NCBI GenBank assembly: GCA_019634415.1
Contig: JAHQVJ010000182.1
Span: forward strand, 1 to 56,441
DNA: 56,441 nt
Direction: 5' to 3'
Source: Myxococcales bacterium
GTDB taxonomy: Bacteria > Myxococcota_A > UBA796 > GCA-2862545
Numbering within the stretch: the first letter of the stretch is position 1; each line of letters begins with the position of its first letter. A program made the position numbers and the translations under genes. Below are positions 1 to 6,966 of this stretch, in pieces. Below the pieces are notes generated by a model. It was not told where the DNA came from and made no database searches. It was given only the letters and a program-made list of their open reading frames with translations.

Positions 1-962
1 CGCCACCTCTCGACTGTCCGCACTCCGACGATCTCGGACCGCGGAAGCCGACGGGTTCGGAGCGTGATTCCGAGCAGGACGGAGCGAAGCGTGAGGGCCT
101 CCCCGTCGAGGGTCGTCCGAATCGAGGCAGGCTTCGAGTCGAACCACCCCACCAAGGGCAGGATGACCAACAGCGCGATCCCTCTCGCGAGCAGCTCGAC
201 GGTGGACTCCCTCAGCCCCGAGCCGGGCCCGATCAAGCCCCAGAACACCAGCCCCAGCGCCAGTCCCATGGCCGATGCCGCCCACGGAAGTGCCCACAGG
301 CCTCCAGCGCCCGCGAGCATCCACCTCGCGCCGCTCACCTCATTGCGGTGATGTTGCTCCAGCACCTTCGCGTGGCGCTGCCTCGAGGAGGCGCTCATCA
401 GCTCCACCAGCGCCGGGTCCAGGTCCTCCGGATCTCCGCGCCCCTCCAGGCCCAGCGACGCCCGCATCGTCTCCGCCAGCCACTGCACGCTGACGGCGGG
501 CGCATCGGGGGTCGGCAGGAGTGTCTCGGAGCCGTCCTGCCCCACAACGCAGATCGTACGGAACGGCCCCTCGCGGCCCAGCGGGCAGTGGACGGCTCGA
601 ATCTCGGACGCCTTCCACCGCCTGGTGCGCACCCGAAGTCCCAGCCAGTACGTGCGCAGGACGATCCCCTCCACGCCGCAGGACCAGCAGCGCTGGAACC
701 GGGTCCCAGCGAAGACGACCAGCGCCATCGCGACCCCGACGACTCCACGCACACCGACCTGGATGACCCCGACCGGCGGATCCTCTGCCGAGGGCCAGAC
801 GAGGTCGAACGCCACGAGCAGCTCCGCCAAGACCACCCACCCCGCCAGGACTAGCCACCAAGGGTTCACGGGCTCGGTGACCATCACGCCATCGTGCTGC
901 AGCTCTGCCCCGAGCGCTCGCCGCGCCTCCCACTGGACCGCGTCCCGTTCCCATCTCCGCAC
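1..962 (-). CDS. Membrane protein with PH-like loop (partial, runs off left edge)
   Basis: I translated this reading frame directly; it is open to the left edge, so the C-terminus is missing. It begins either at GTG 962 or at ATG 884. The residues between them (RRWERDAVQWEARRAL) look coded and follow a TGA, so GTG 962 is favoured. It shows two N-terminal hydrophobic segments (PWWLVLAGWVVLAELLVAF and a second one starting GVRGVVGVAMALVVFAG), then a soluble stretch of about 100 residues, then another hydrophobic pair and a soluble tail. The alternation of two helices with a beta-rich cytosolic segment recalls bacterial PH-domain membrane proteins, but I do not recognise a specific family. It lies downstream of sdhCAB and the small DUF6435-like gene on the same strand, with an 89-base gap. 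Confidence 0.6.
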   Translation of the reverse strand, partial: MRRWERDAVQWEARRALGAELQHDGVMVTEPVNPWWLVLAGWVVLAELLVAFDLVWPSAEDPPVGVIQVGVRGVVGVAMALVVFAGTRFQRCWSCGVEGIVLRTYWLGLRVRTRRWKASEIRAVHCPLGREGPFRTICVVGQDGSETLLPTPDAPAVSVQWLAETMRASLGLEGRGDPEDLDPALVELMSASSRQRHAKVLEQHHRNEVSGARWMLAGAGGLWALPWAASAMGLALGLVFWGLIGPGSGLRESTVELLARGIALLVILPLVGWFDSKPASIRTTLDGEALTLRSVLLGITLRTRRLPRSEIVGVRTVERW

Positions 963-1051
963 ACGCCCCCCGCGCCTGGCACAGCGTCACCCATCACAGG
1001 TTGCAGCAGGGTCGCGACATGTACCAGGCTGTGTCCGCAGCAGGAGATCCC

Positions 1052-1234
1052 TCACGTGCCCGGGGTCTCCGCCTCCAGCGCTTCGAGCTCCGCGTACAGC
1101 GCCTCCGCCTGGGTGTACAGCTCCGCCTGCAGTGCGCGGTCGCCGAACTTCTCCGCTTCCTTGGCCTGCCGCATCTTCGCCTCGTAGCGCTTCTGCAGCT
1201 TCTTCTTGGGATCCGACCTCAACCAACCGAACAT
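1052..1234 (-). CDS. Small DUF6435-like (Lacal_2735-type) protein
   Basis: This is a 60-residue protein starting MFGWLRSDPKKKLQKRYE and continuing with a highly charged helical stretch (AKMRQAKEAEKFGDRALQAE). The start M-F-G-[WF] followed by SDP, a lysine run and a helix rich in Lys, Glu and Ala is the pattern of the small DUF6435 / Lacal_2735 family, whose function is unknown. The ATG is preceded by a strong ribosome site (AGGAGG), which overlaps the TAG stop of sdhB, so it is probably co-translated with the succinate dehydrogenase operon. It has no signal peptide or membrane segment, so it should be cytoplasmic. Confidence 0.75.
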   Translation of the reverse strand: MFGWLRSDPKKKLQKRYEAKMRQAKEAEKFGDRALQAELYTQAEALYAELEALEAETPGT

Positions 1235-1243
1235 CCGTTCCTC

Positions 1244-1990
1244 CTAGGATTCCGCGAGCTGCGCGCGCAGGTACTCTCGGTTGAGCGTGGCGATGGCCGA
1301 CAGATCGATCCCCTTCGGACACACCGCCGCACACTCTCCGTGGTTGCTGCACCCACCGAACCCTTCGGTATCGATCGCGGCCACCATCGACTTCACCCGC
1401 TCGTTCGCCTCTGGCTGCCCCTGTGGCAGGCTCGCCAGATGCGCCACCTTCGCCGCCGTGAACAGCATCGCCGAGGCGTTGGGGCAAGCCGCTGCACACG
1501 CCCCGCAGCCGATGCAGGCCGCCATGGAGAAGGCGCGGTCCGCAGCGTCCTTGCGAACGGGCGTGGTGCTGGCCTCCGGTGCCGCCCCGGTGCGTACCGA
1601 GATGTAGCCGCCGGCCCCGATGATGCGATCCAGCGCCGATCGGTCCACGATCAGATCGCGCACCACCGGAAACGCCCCCACCCGGAAGGGCTCCAGCACC
1701 AGCACGTCCGAATCGCCGAAGTGGCGCAGGTGCAGCTGACACAGCGTGGTCTCGCTCACCGGGCCGTGGGCCACACCGTTGACCATGGCCCCGCAGGAGC
1801 CGCAGATCCCCTCCCGACAGTCGTGATCGAACCCCACCGGTGCCTGGCCCTCGCCCACCAGTCGCTCGTTGAGCATGTCGAGCGCGTCGAGCACGGACAT
1901 GTGGGGCGACAGGCCGTGCAGCACGTGGTCCTCGAAGGCACCCTCGGCCTCGGGACCCCGCTGGCGCCACACCCGCAGCGTGATGGTCAT
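1244..1990 (-). CDS. sdhB: Succinate dehydrogenase / fumarate reductase iron-sulfur subunit
   Basis: This is the 248-residue iron-sulfur subunit that passes electrons from the flavin in SdhA to the membrane haem subunit. Visible cluster ligands are CREGICGSCGAMVNG plus a following Cys (TTLCQLHL) for the [2Fe-2S] centre, and CIGCGACAAACPNAS with CSNHGECAAVCPKGI for the [4Fe-4S] and [3Fe-4S] centres. ATG 1990 overlaps the sdhA stop by four bases (ATGA), which fixes the start even though the frame stays open upstream. The sequence style matches the class-B enzymes of Bacteroidota and deltaproteobacteria. The gene order is sdhC-sdhA-sdhB, with no separate sdhD. Confidence 0.95.
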   Translation of the reverse strand: MTITLRVWRQRGPEAEGAFEDHVLHGLSPHMSVLDALDMLNERLVGEGQAPVGFDHDCREGICGSCGAMVNGVAHGPVSETTLCQLHLRHFGDSDVLVLEPFRVGAFPVVRDLIVDRSALDRIIGAGGYISVRTGAAPEASTTPVRKDAADRAFSMAACIGCGACAAACPNASAMLFTAAKVAHLASLPQGQPEANERVKSMVAAIDTEGFGGCSNHGECAAVCPKGIDLSAIATLNREYLRAQLAES

Positions 1991-3897
1991 CGATAGCTCC
2001 TCGTGGACGGTTGCACGGCGGTGAAGGTCAGGGGCTCGAAGTGCGGTCGCGGCGCTGCGTCGGCGCGGTGCTCCCACACGGTGACCTTGGACCACCCACG
2101 GTCGTCGCGGAGCGGCTCTCCGTCGGCCCCCTGGTGCTCCACCCGCAGGTGCGCACCACACGACTCGTCGCGCAGCAGCGCGTCCCGCAGCATCAGCTCG
2201 GCGACGTCGAAGTAGTCGGCCACACGCCCGGCCGACTCCAGGGCGAGGTTCAGATCGTCGCAGGTTCCCGGTACCGAGACCTGCGACCAGAACCGATCCC
2301 GCAGCTCCGGCAGGCGCCCGAGCGCGTGCTGAAGCCCCGCAGCACTCCGCTCCACCGAGCACGCATCCCACAGCAGCTGCCCCAGCTCGCGATGGAACAC
2401 GTCGGCGGGCGTGCCTCCCCCCACCGCCAGCAGCGCCCGCGCGCGGGCCTGTACGTCCTGCAACGACGCACGGAAGGCCGGGTGCTCCGCGGTCGTGCTG
2501 CCCGGCGACTGGCGCGCCAGGTAGTCACCCACGGTGGTGGGCAGCACGAAGTAGCCATCCGACAGCCCCTGCATCAGCGCGCTCGCGCCGAGGCGGTTGG
2601 CGCCATGGTCGCTGAAGTTGGCCTCCCCCACCACGAACAGCCCTCGCACCGTGCTCATCAGGTGGTAGTCCACCCACAGTCCCCCCATCGTGTAGTGGGG
2701 AGCCGGGAAGATCCGCATGGGAGCGACGTACGGATCGTCTCCCGTGATCTGCTCGTACATGGCGAACAGGTTGCCGTAGCGCTCCTCCACGCCGTCTCGA
2801 CCGAGCCGCTCCATCGCATCGGCGAAGTCGAGGAACACGCCCTGACCCGAGGGGCCCACCCCCAGCCCGTCGTCACAGATCTCCTTGGCGGCACGGGAGG
2901 CGACGTCCCGCGGAACCAGGTTCCCGAAGGCCGGGTAGCGACGCTCGAGGAAGTAGTCGCGCTCCTCCTCGGGGATCTGCCCCGGCGCACGGGCGTCCGA
3001 GGCCTGGCGAGGCACCCACACACGCCCGTCGTTGCGCAGCGACTCGCTCATGAGCGTGAGCTTGCTCTGGTGGTGCCCGGAGCGCGGGATGCACGTGGGA
3101 TGGATCTGGGTGAAGCTCGGGTTCGCGAAGCCCGCGCCTCGCCGATGGGCCCGCACGATGGCGGTTGCGTTGGACTTCTTGGCGTTCGTCGACAGGAAGT
3201 AGGCGTTGCTGTAGCCGCCGGTGGCGAGCACCACGGCATCCGCAGCCCACGCCTGTACGCGACCGGTGCGCAGCTCGCGAGTGACGATGCCGCGCGCGTG
3301 CCCGTCCACCACCACCAGATCGAGCATCTCGTGGCTCGTGTGCAGCGCTACCCGCCCCTGGGCCACCTGCCGCGACAGCGCTCCGTAGGCCCCCAGCAGC
3401 AGCTGCTGACCAGTCTGCCCCTTGGCGTAGAAGGTGCGCGAGACCTGGGCCCCGCCGAAGCTCCGGTTGGCGAGGTACCCGCCATACTCCCGCGCGAAGG
3501 GCACGCCCTGGGCCACCGCCTGGTCGATGATGGCCATGCTGGTCTCGGCGAGGCGATGCACGTTCGCCTCACGGCTGCGAAAGTCCCCGCCCTTCAACGT
3601 GTCGTAGAACAGTCGCCACACGCTGTCGTCGTCGTTCTGGTAGTTCTTGGCGGCGTTGATTCCGCCCTGCGCCGCGATGCTGTGAGCGCGTCGCGCAGAG
3701 TCGTGCAGACAGAAGGCGTGCACGGCGTACCCGAGCTCCGCCAGCGACGCCGCCGCCGAGGCCCCAGCCAGCCCAGTGCCCACCACCAGCACGGTGTAGC
3801 GCCGCTTGTTGGCCGGGCTCACCACCGACACGTCTCGCTTGCAGCGACGCCACGCCTGCGACACCGGCACGTCCGGCACTCGGGAGTCGAGGTTCAT
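1987..3897 (-). CDS. sdhA: Succinate dehydrogenase / fumarate reductase flavoprotein subunit
   Basis: This is a 636-residue flavoprotein that oxidises succinate to fumarate (or the reverse) using covalently bound FAD. The FAD-binding start is VLVVGTGLAGASAAASLAE. HSIAAQGGINAAKNYQ contains the histidine region for flavin attachment, HYTMGGLWVDY and GANRLGASALMQ are active-site blocks, and the capping domain carries an HPTCIP segment. The N-terminal 37 residues before the Rossmann strand are ordinary for class-B SdhA. The start at 3897 overlaps the sdhC stop by four bases, and the end overlaps sdhB by four, so sdhC-A-B is one translationally coupled unit. It should act at the inner face of the cytoplasmic membrane. 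Confidence 0.96.
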   Translation of the reverse strand: MNLDSRVPDVPVSQAWRRCKRDVSVVSPANKRRYTVLVVGTGLAGASAAASLAELGYAVHAFCLHDSARRAHSIAAQGGINAAKNYQNDDDSVWRLFYDTLKGGDFRSREANVHRLAETSMAIIDQAVAQGVPFAREYGGYLANRSFGGAQVSRTFYAKGQTGQQLLLGAYGALSRQVAQGRVALHTSHEMLDLVVVDGHARGIVTRELRTGRVQAWAADAVVLATGGYSNAYFLSTNAKKSNATAIVRAHRRGAGFANPSFTQIHPTCIPRSGHHQSKLTLMSESLRNDGRVWVPRQASDARAPGQIPEEERDYFLERRYPAFGNLVPRDVASRAAKEICDDGLGVGPSGQGVFLDFADAMERLGRDGVEERYGNLFAMYEQITGDDPYVAPMRIFPAPHYTMGGLWVDYHLMSTVRGLFVVGEANFSDHGANRLGASALMQGLSDGYFVLPTTVGDYLARQSPGSTTAEHPAFRASLQDVQARARALLAVGGGTPADVFHRELGQLLWDACSVERSAAGLQHALGRLPELRDRFWSQVSVPGTCDDLNLALESAGRVADYFDVAELMLRDALLRDESCGAHLRVEHQGADGEPLRDDRGWSKVTVWEHRADAAPRPHFEPLTFTAVQPSTRSYR

Positions 3898-4559
3898 GCT
3901 CCCCCCACCACGCCGAAGCACACCGCGAGCACGATGGCCGCGTTCCCCACCACCACGCTCCCCGCCACCACCGCAGCCAGCCGTCGCCAGCGCCGATCGC
4001 CGGCCAACCCCAAGGTCCGTGCAGCGCTGGCGATCCCGTGATGTAGATGCAGACCCAGCGCCCCCACCGCGAGCAAGTACACCACCGCGATGGGAGCGTG
4101 GGAGAAGCCGTTCACGACGTTGTCGTAGACCTGCCCCGGCACGTGCGGCCCGACCCACCCGAGGGTGAGGTGGGCCAGGTGCCCCACGATGAAGAGCAGC
4201 AGCAGCGGTCCGCCGATCCGCATGGTCCGGCTGGCGAACGTGCTGCGCAGCGTCCGACGGCCACCTCGGTACCGCTGCGGCCGAGCCCGCTGGCCCGCGC
4301 GCGTCAGCGCAACCGCACAGCCAACGTGCACCACAGCAGCAGCGAGCAGCCCCAGGCGCACCAACCACACCAAGCCGTGCGTGCCGTGCTGCAAGAAGTG
4401 CGCGTACCCGTCGAGGGCCTCGGGCCCCGCGAAGATCAGGAGATTGCCTGCCAGATGGAAGACGACGAAGCCGACGAGCACGAGACCCGAGCCCGCCATC
4501 CCCAGCTTCAGGGTCACACTGGAGGGACGCACGACGCTGGTTCTACGCTGCTGGACCAT
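3894..4559 (-). CDS. sdhC: Succinate dehydrogenase cytochrome b558-type membrane subunit
   Basis: This 221-residue membrane anchor has five hydrophobic segments, starting with KLGMAGSGLVLVGFVVFHL and ending near VAGSVVVGNAAIVLAVCFG. It fits the single-subunit b558 family that replaces SdhC plus SdhD and carries two b haems. Candidate haem histidines sit in helices (FHLAG, VVHVGC, GHLAHL, LHLHHG). ATG 4559 has no clear ribosome site. A -10-like element (CATATT on this strand, about 4584-4579) would start the transcript about 13 bases upstream, suggesting a nearly leaderless mRNA. An in-frame ATG at 4601 is possible but would add a polar, unlikely leader. The gene heads the operon and is divergent from the MerR-type gene. 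Confidence 0.9.
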   Translation of the reverse strand: MVQQRRTSVVRPSSVTLKLGMAGSGLVLVGFVVFHLAGNLLIFAGPEALDGYAHFLQHGTHGLVWLVRLGLLAAAVVHVGCAVALTRAGQRARPQRYRGGRRTLRSTFASRTMRIGGPLLLLFIVGHLAHLTLGWVGPHVPGQVYDNVVNGFSHAPIAVVYLLAVGALGLHLHHGIASAARTLGLAGDRRWRRLAAVVAGSVVVGNAAIVLAVCFGVVGGA

Positions 4560-4581
4560 GATGAACCGGTAATGAACCAAT
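4552..4581. promoter_or_regulatory. Three TGRACC repeats between sdhC and the MerR-type gene
   Basis: TGGACC at 4552, TGAACC at 4562 and TGAACC at 4573 recur every 10 to 11 bases. The last two lie in matching 11-mers (GATGAACCGGT and AATGAACCAAT). Regulators of the CarH/LitR group of MerR proteins are known to bind tandem direct repeats about 11 bp apart, so this is a natural operator for the divergent regulator. It covers the start region of sdhC. The assignment is inference. Confidence 0.5.
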
Positions 4582-4625
4582 ATGAGATCGCCAACAGACA
4601 TCTCGAACGGATTCAGGAGACCCGC

Positions 4626-5513
4626 ATGTACAGCACCGCCGCAGTGGCGAAGATCACCGGGATCCCCGCCGAGACCCTGCGCACGTGGGAGCGACGGCAC
4701 GCGATCGTGCAGCCTGGGCGAACGGCCGGCGGGCAGCGGCGCTACTCCGAGCAAGACGTGCAGCGCCTCAAGCGCATCGCTCGGCTGCTCGAGCGCGGGG
4801 AGCGCATCAGCAGCCTCGCCTCCCTCGATCTGGCCGAGCTCGACGCGCGGCTCCAGGCGCACGCGCCGGCGGCCTCGGAGGGCAGGCCCACCGTCGCACG
4901 CGTCGCCTTCGTGGGCCCTGCCGATCGCCATCTCGACGGCCTGTCGGCCGACGGCATCCGGGTGACGGTCACGGTGCGCGCGGAGCACGACGCGGACCTA
5001 GCGCCCTCCGAGGCCGACCTCCTCGTGGTCGACCTAGGCGAGGCCGCGGTGTGCGGAGCGGAGATCCTCGAGCTGTCCACCCGGCTGGGGGATCTACCCG
5101 TGGTCGTGGTGTGCTCGTTCCTGCCGCGCTCCGACAGAGGCCTCCTCGACCGTCCCCACGTACGCATCGTGCGCTCCCCCGCCACCGTGTCGGAGGTGCG
5201 CCAGGCGGTGGTGGACCTGTGGAGCGCCCACCCCGCGGCCAGCACCGCGACGACGCCTGCTCGCCACTACACCGAGGCCCAGCTCCTGCGGTTGATGGAG
5301 ACGCGACCGGAGCTCGACTGCGAGTGCCCGAAGCATCTGGCCCGCCTGGTGGCATCGCTCGCCGCCTTCGAGGCCTACAGCGAGCGCTGCGTCGACCTGT
5401 CCCCCGCCGACGCGCGAGTACACCAGACGCTGCATCAGGGCACCGCCGACGCGCGAGCCGTCATGGAGCGCATGTTGGCGGTGGTGTGCGAGCACGAGGG
5501 CATCGAACCCTGA
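4626..5513 (+). CDS. MerR-family transcriptional regulator (CarA/LitR-like, no B12 motif)
   Basis: This 295-residue protein has an N-terminal winged helix-turn-helix (MYSTAAVAKITGIPAETLRTW, then ERRH, GGQRRYSEQDV) of the CarA/LitR type. The middle (about 95-215) reads like a Rossmann or receiver-like alpha/beta domain (DLLVVDLGEAA, LPVVVVCSFL) but lacks the cobalamin-binding E-x-D-x-x-H signature. The C-terminus has a conserved-looking DCECPKHLARLVASL block whose Cys-x-Cys-Pro-x-x-His could bind metal or sense redox. The start at ATG 4626 is chosen for its AGGAG six bases upstream; ATG 4572 lacks one. It is divergent from sdhCAB and is likely a regulator of that operon or of itself. Confidence 0.85.
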   Translation: MYSTAAVAKITGIPAETLRTWERRHAIVQPGRTAGGQRRYSEQDVQRLKRIARLLERGERISSLASLDLAELDARLQAHAPAASEGRPTVARVAFVGPADRHLDGLSADGIRVTVTVRAEHDADLAPSEADLLVVDLGEAAVCGAEILELSTRLGDLPVVVVCSFLPRSDRGLLDRPHVRIVRSPATVSEVRQAVVDLWSAHPAASTATTPARHYTEAQLLRLMETRPELDCECPKHLARLVASLAAFEAYSERCVDLSPADARVHQTLHQGTADARAVMERMLAVVCEHEGIEP

Positions 5514-5577
5514 CGTTGGCGAACCATTATCGAATTGTTCGAAATCTATTCATCAGGAGTCAGTACACACCCTCGCC

Positions 5578-6249
5578 TCAGCGCTTCCCGCCCCACCACC
5601 AGGCGAGCTGAAACGCACCCGTCACGAGCGCTCGTCGGGTGGCATCGTCGGGGAAGTCTGGTCGGAACGACGTTGAGCGGAGGCTCCAGGTGGCGCCCCA
5701 CGACCGACCGAATCGCAGCTCCTGCCCCACCCCCACGAAGGGGGCCGCGTGTAGGGACTGCGCCCGCTGGTCGCCGATCTGCGTCTGGGAAGCCGGATCG
5801 AGTCCCACCAGGAAGGAGTGACTGTCGAACGCCATCACTCCAGCCACGAGCCCCAGATCCAACAGCACCACGGCCTCGTCCGCCACGCTCATGGCGCCGC
5901 GAAGTGGGGCCCACCGCAGGCCCACGCCCCCCGCTGCCTGCACCTGGGTGACGGGGATCGCCAGCTCCCCTCTGTGGGGGCCGATCTTCTGCCGAGCGCG
6001 CGCCAGCTCGGCGGTCACACGTCCCTTCACCGCGCCAGGCCGTCCCACTGGCGCGAAGTCTCCGTGGAGCTGGATGCTCACGGTGGAGCCCAGCGCCACC
6101 CCCAGCGACGCTCCCACGCCGCGACGATGGACCGCTGGGTCGCCCAGTCCGCTGGCGTAGCCCGCGCTCCACATCCACTCCCCCCGTGCCGAGGGTGGCC
6201 CCTCCACGGCGAGTGCCTGGGCATTCAACAGGATCAACGATGACAACAT
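5578..6249 (-). CDS. Outer-membrane beta-barrel protein
   Basis: This is a 223-residue exported protein: MLSSLILLNAQALA is a short signal peptide, followed by alternating hydrophobic/polar strands (WMWSAGYASG, VSIQLHGDFAPV, VVLLDLGLVAGVMAF, SFLVGLDPAS) and the C-terminal strand FQLAWWWGGKR. Length and pattern fit the myxobacterial outer-membrane barrel families, although I cannot name one with certainty. ATG 6249 is chosen because GGAGG lies just upstream; an earlier in-frame start at 6285 is less credible. It lies 45 bases downstream of lipB on the same strand. Its role is unknown. Confidence 0.7.
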   Translation of the reverse strand: MLSSLILLNAQALAVEGPPSARGEWMWSAGYASGLGDPAVHRRGVGASLGVALGSTVSIQLHGDFAPVGRPGAVKGRVTAELARARQKIGPHRGELAIPVTQVQAAGGVGLRWAPLRGAMSVADEAVVLLDLGLVAGVMAFDSHSFLVGLDPASQTQIGDQRAQSLHAAPFVGVGQELRFGRSWGATWSLRSTSFRPDFPDDATRRALVTGAFQLAWWWGGKR

Positions 6250-6294
6250 ACGTCCTCCAACGTCGGCATACGGACACCGTCCCACACATTCGGT

Positions 6295-6966
6295 TCACAG
6301 CGAGGCTCGGATCTCCCCGTCGAAGGGCAGCTGCAGCGTGTGGGCCAGCTCCCGGGCCAGCGGCGCCACCAGCTCCTGCAGCGAAGGCGGGTGGGCCAGG
6401 TGGTCGCTCACCCGCGTGACGGTGTCGGGCTCGAAGCCGCAGGGTCGGATCCGCGCGAAGGCCGCCGGATCTGGGTGCACGTTGAGCGCCAGCCCGTGCC
6501 ACGTCACCCACTTGCGACAGGCGATCCCCACCGCGCACACCTTGCGCGGCAGCGTGCCGGTCTCGGTGACCGCGGGCGGCAACCACACCCCGGTGTTCCG
6601 GTCGTCGCGCTGCGGCTGCAGCCCCTTCGCGACCAGCAGGCGCATCACGGCTTCCTCGAGCGATCGCAGGTGGCGATGCAGGTCCTTGCGCGCCCCCTGG
6701 AGCCCCACAATGGGGTAGGCCACCAGCTGCCCCGGCCCGTGCCAGGTCACGTCCCCGCCGCGCTCCACCCGCACCACCGGCACGTTCCCTGCCTCCACCA
6801 CGTTGGCCGCTGCACCGCGCTGCCGGCCCACGGTGATCACCTCGGCGTGCTCGAGCAGCAGGACCACGTCGTCGATCTCCCCCGCGGCGCGCTGAGCCAC
6901 GAGTCGCTGCTGCAGGGCGTGCACCTCGGCGTAGTCCGACAACCCCGGCAGCCGCACCGCCTTCAT
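6295..6966 (-). CDS. lipB: Lipoyl(octanoyl) transferase
   Basis: This 223-residue enzyme moves the octanoyl group from acyl carrier protein to lipoyl-accepting domains, the first step of lipoate synthesis. The family signature RGGDVTWHGPGQLVAYPIVG is present, as are the catalytic lysine and cysteine blocks (KVCAVGIACRKWVTWHGLALNV and RPCGFEP). Length is typical. Its ATG overlaps the stop of the upstream repeat lipoprotein by four bases, so it is probably translated from the same mRNA. No lipA is visible in this window. Confidence 0.95.
   Translation of the reverse strand: MKAVRLPGLSDYAEVHALQQRLVAQRAAGEIDDVVLLLEHAEVITVGRQRGAAANVVEAGNVPVVRVERGGDVTWHGPGQLVAYPIVGLQGARKDLHRHLRSLEEAVMRLLVAKGLQPQRDDRNTGVWLPPAVTETGTLPRKVCAVGIACRKWVTWHGLALNVHPDPAAFARIRPCGFEPDTVTRVSDHLAHPPSLQELVAPLARELAHTLQLPFDGEIRASL

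Noticed and set aside
340..990. A 216-codon minus-strand frame rich in Arg and Gly
   Set aside because: It lies over the partial membrane protein in another frame. The overlapping frame has helices and ordinary composition, so this one is a shadow.
2011..4041. Long plus-strand frame opposite sdhA
   Set aside because: Arg/His/Val-rich mirror of a strongly coding gene. High GC keeps antisense frames open; no domain is visible.
5503..5570. GAACC and TTCG repeats after the MerR-type gene, similar to the upstream TGRACC sites
   Set aside because: Spacing is irregular (9, 11, 16 bases) and the location is between converging gene ends, where an operator has little use.
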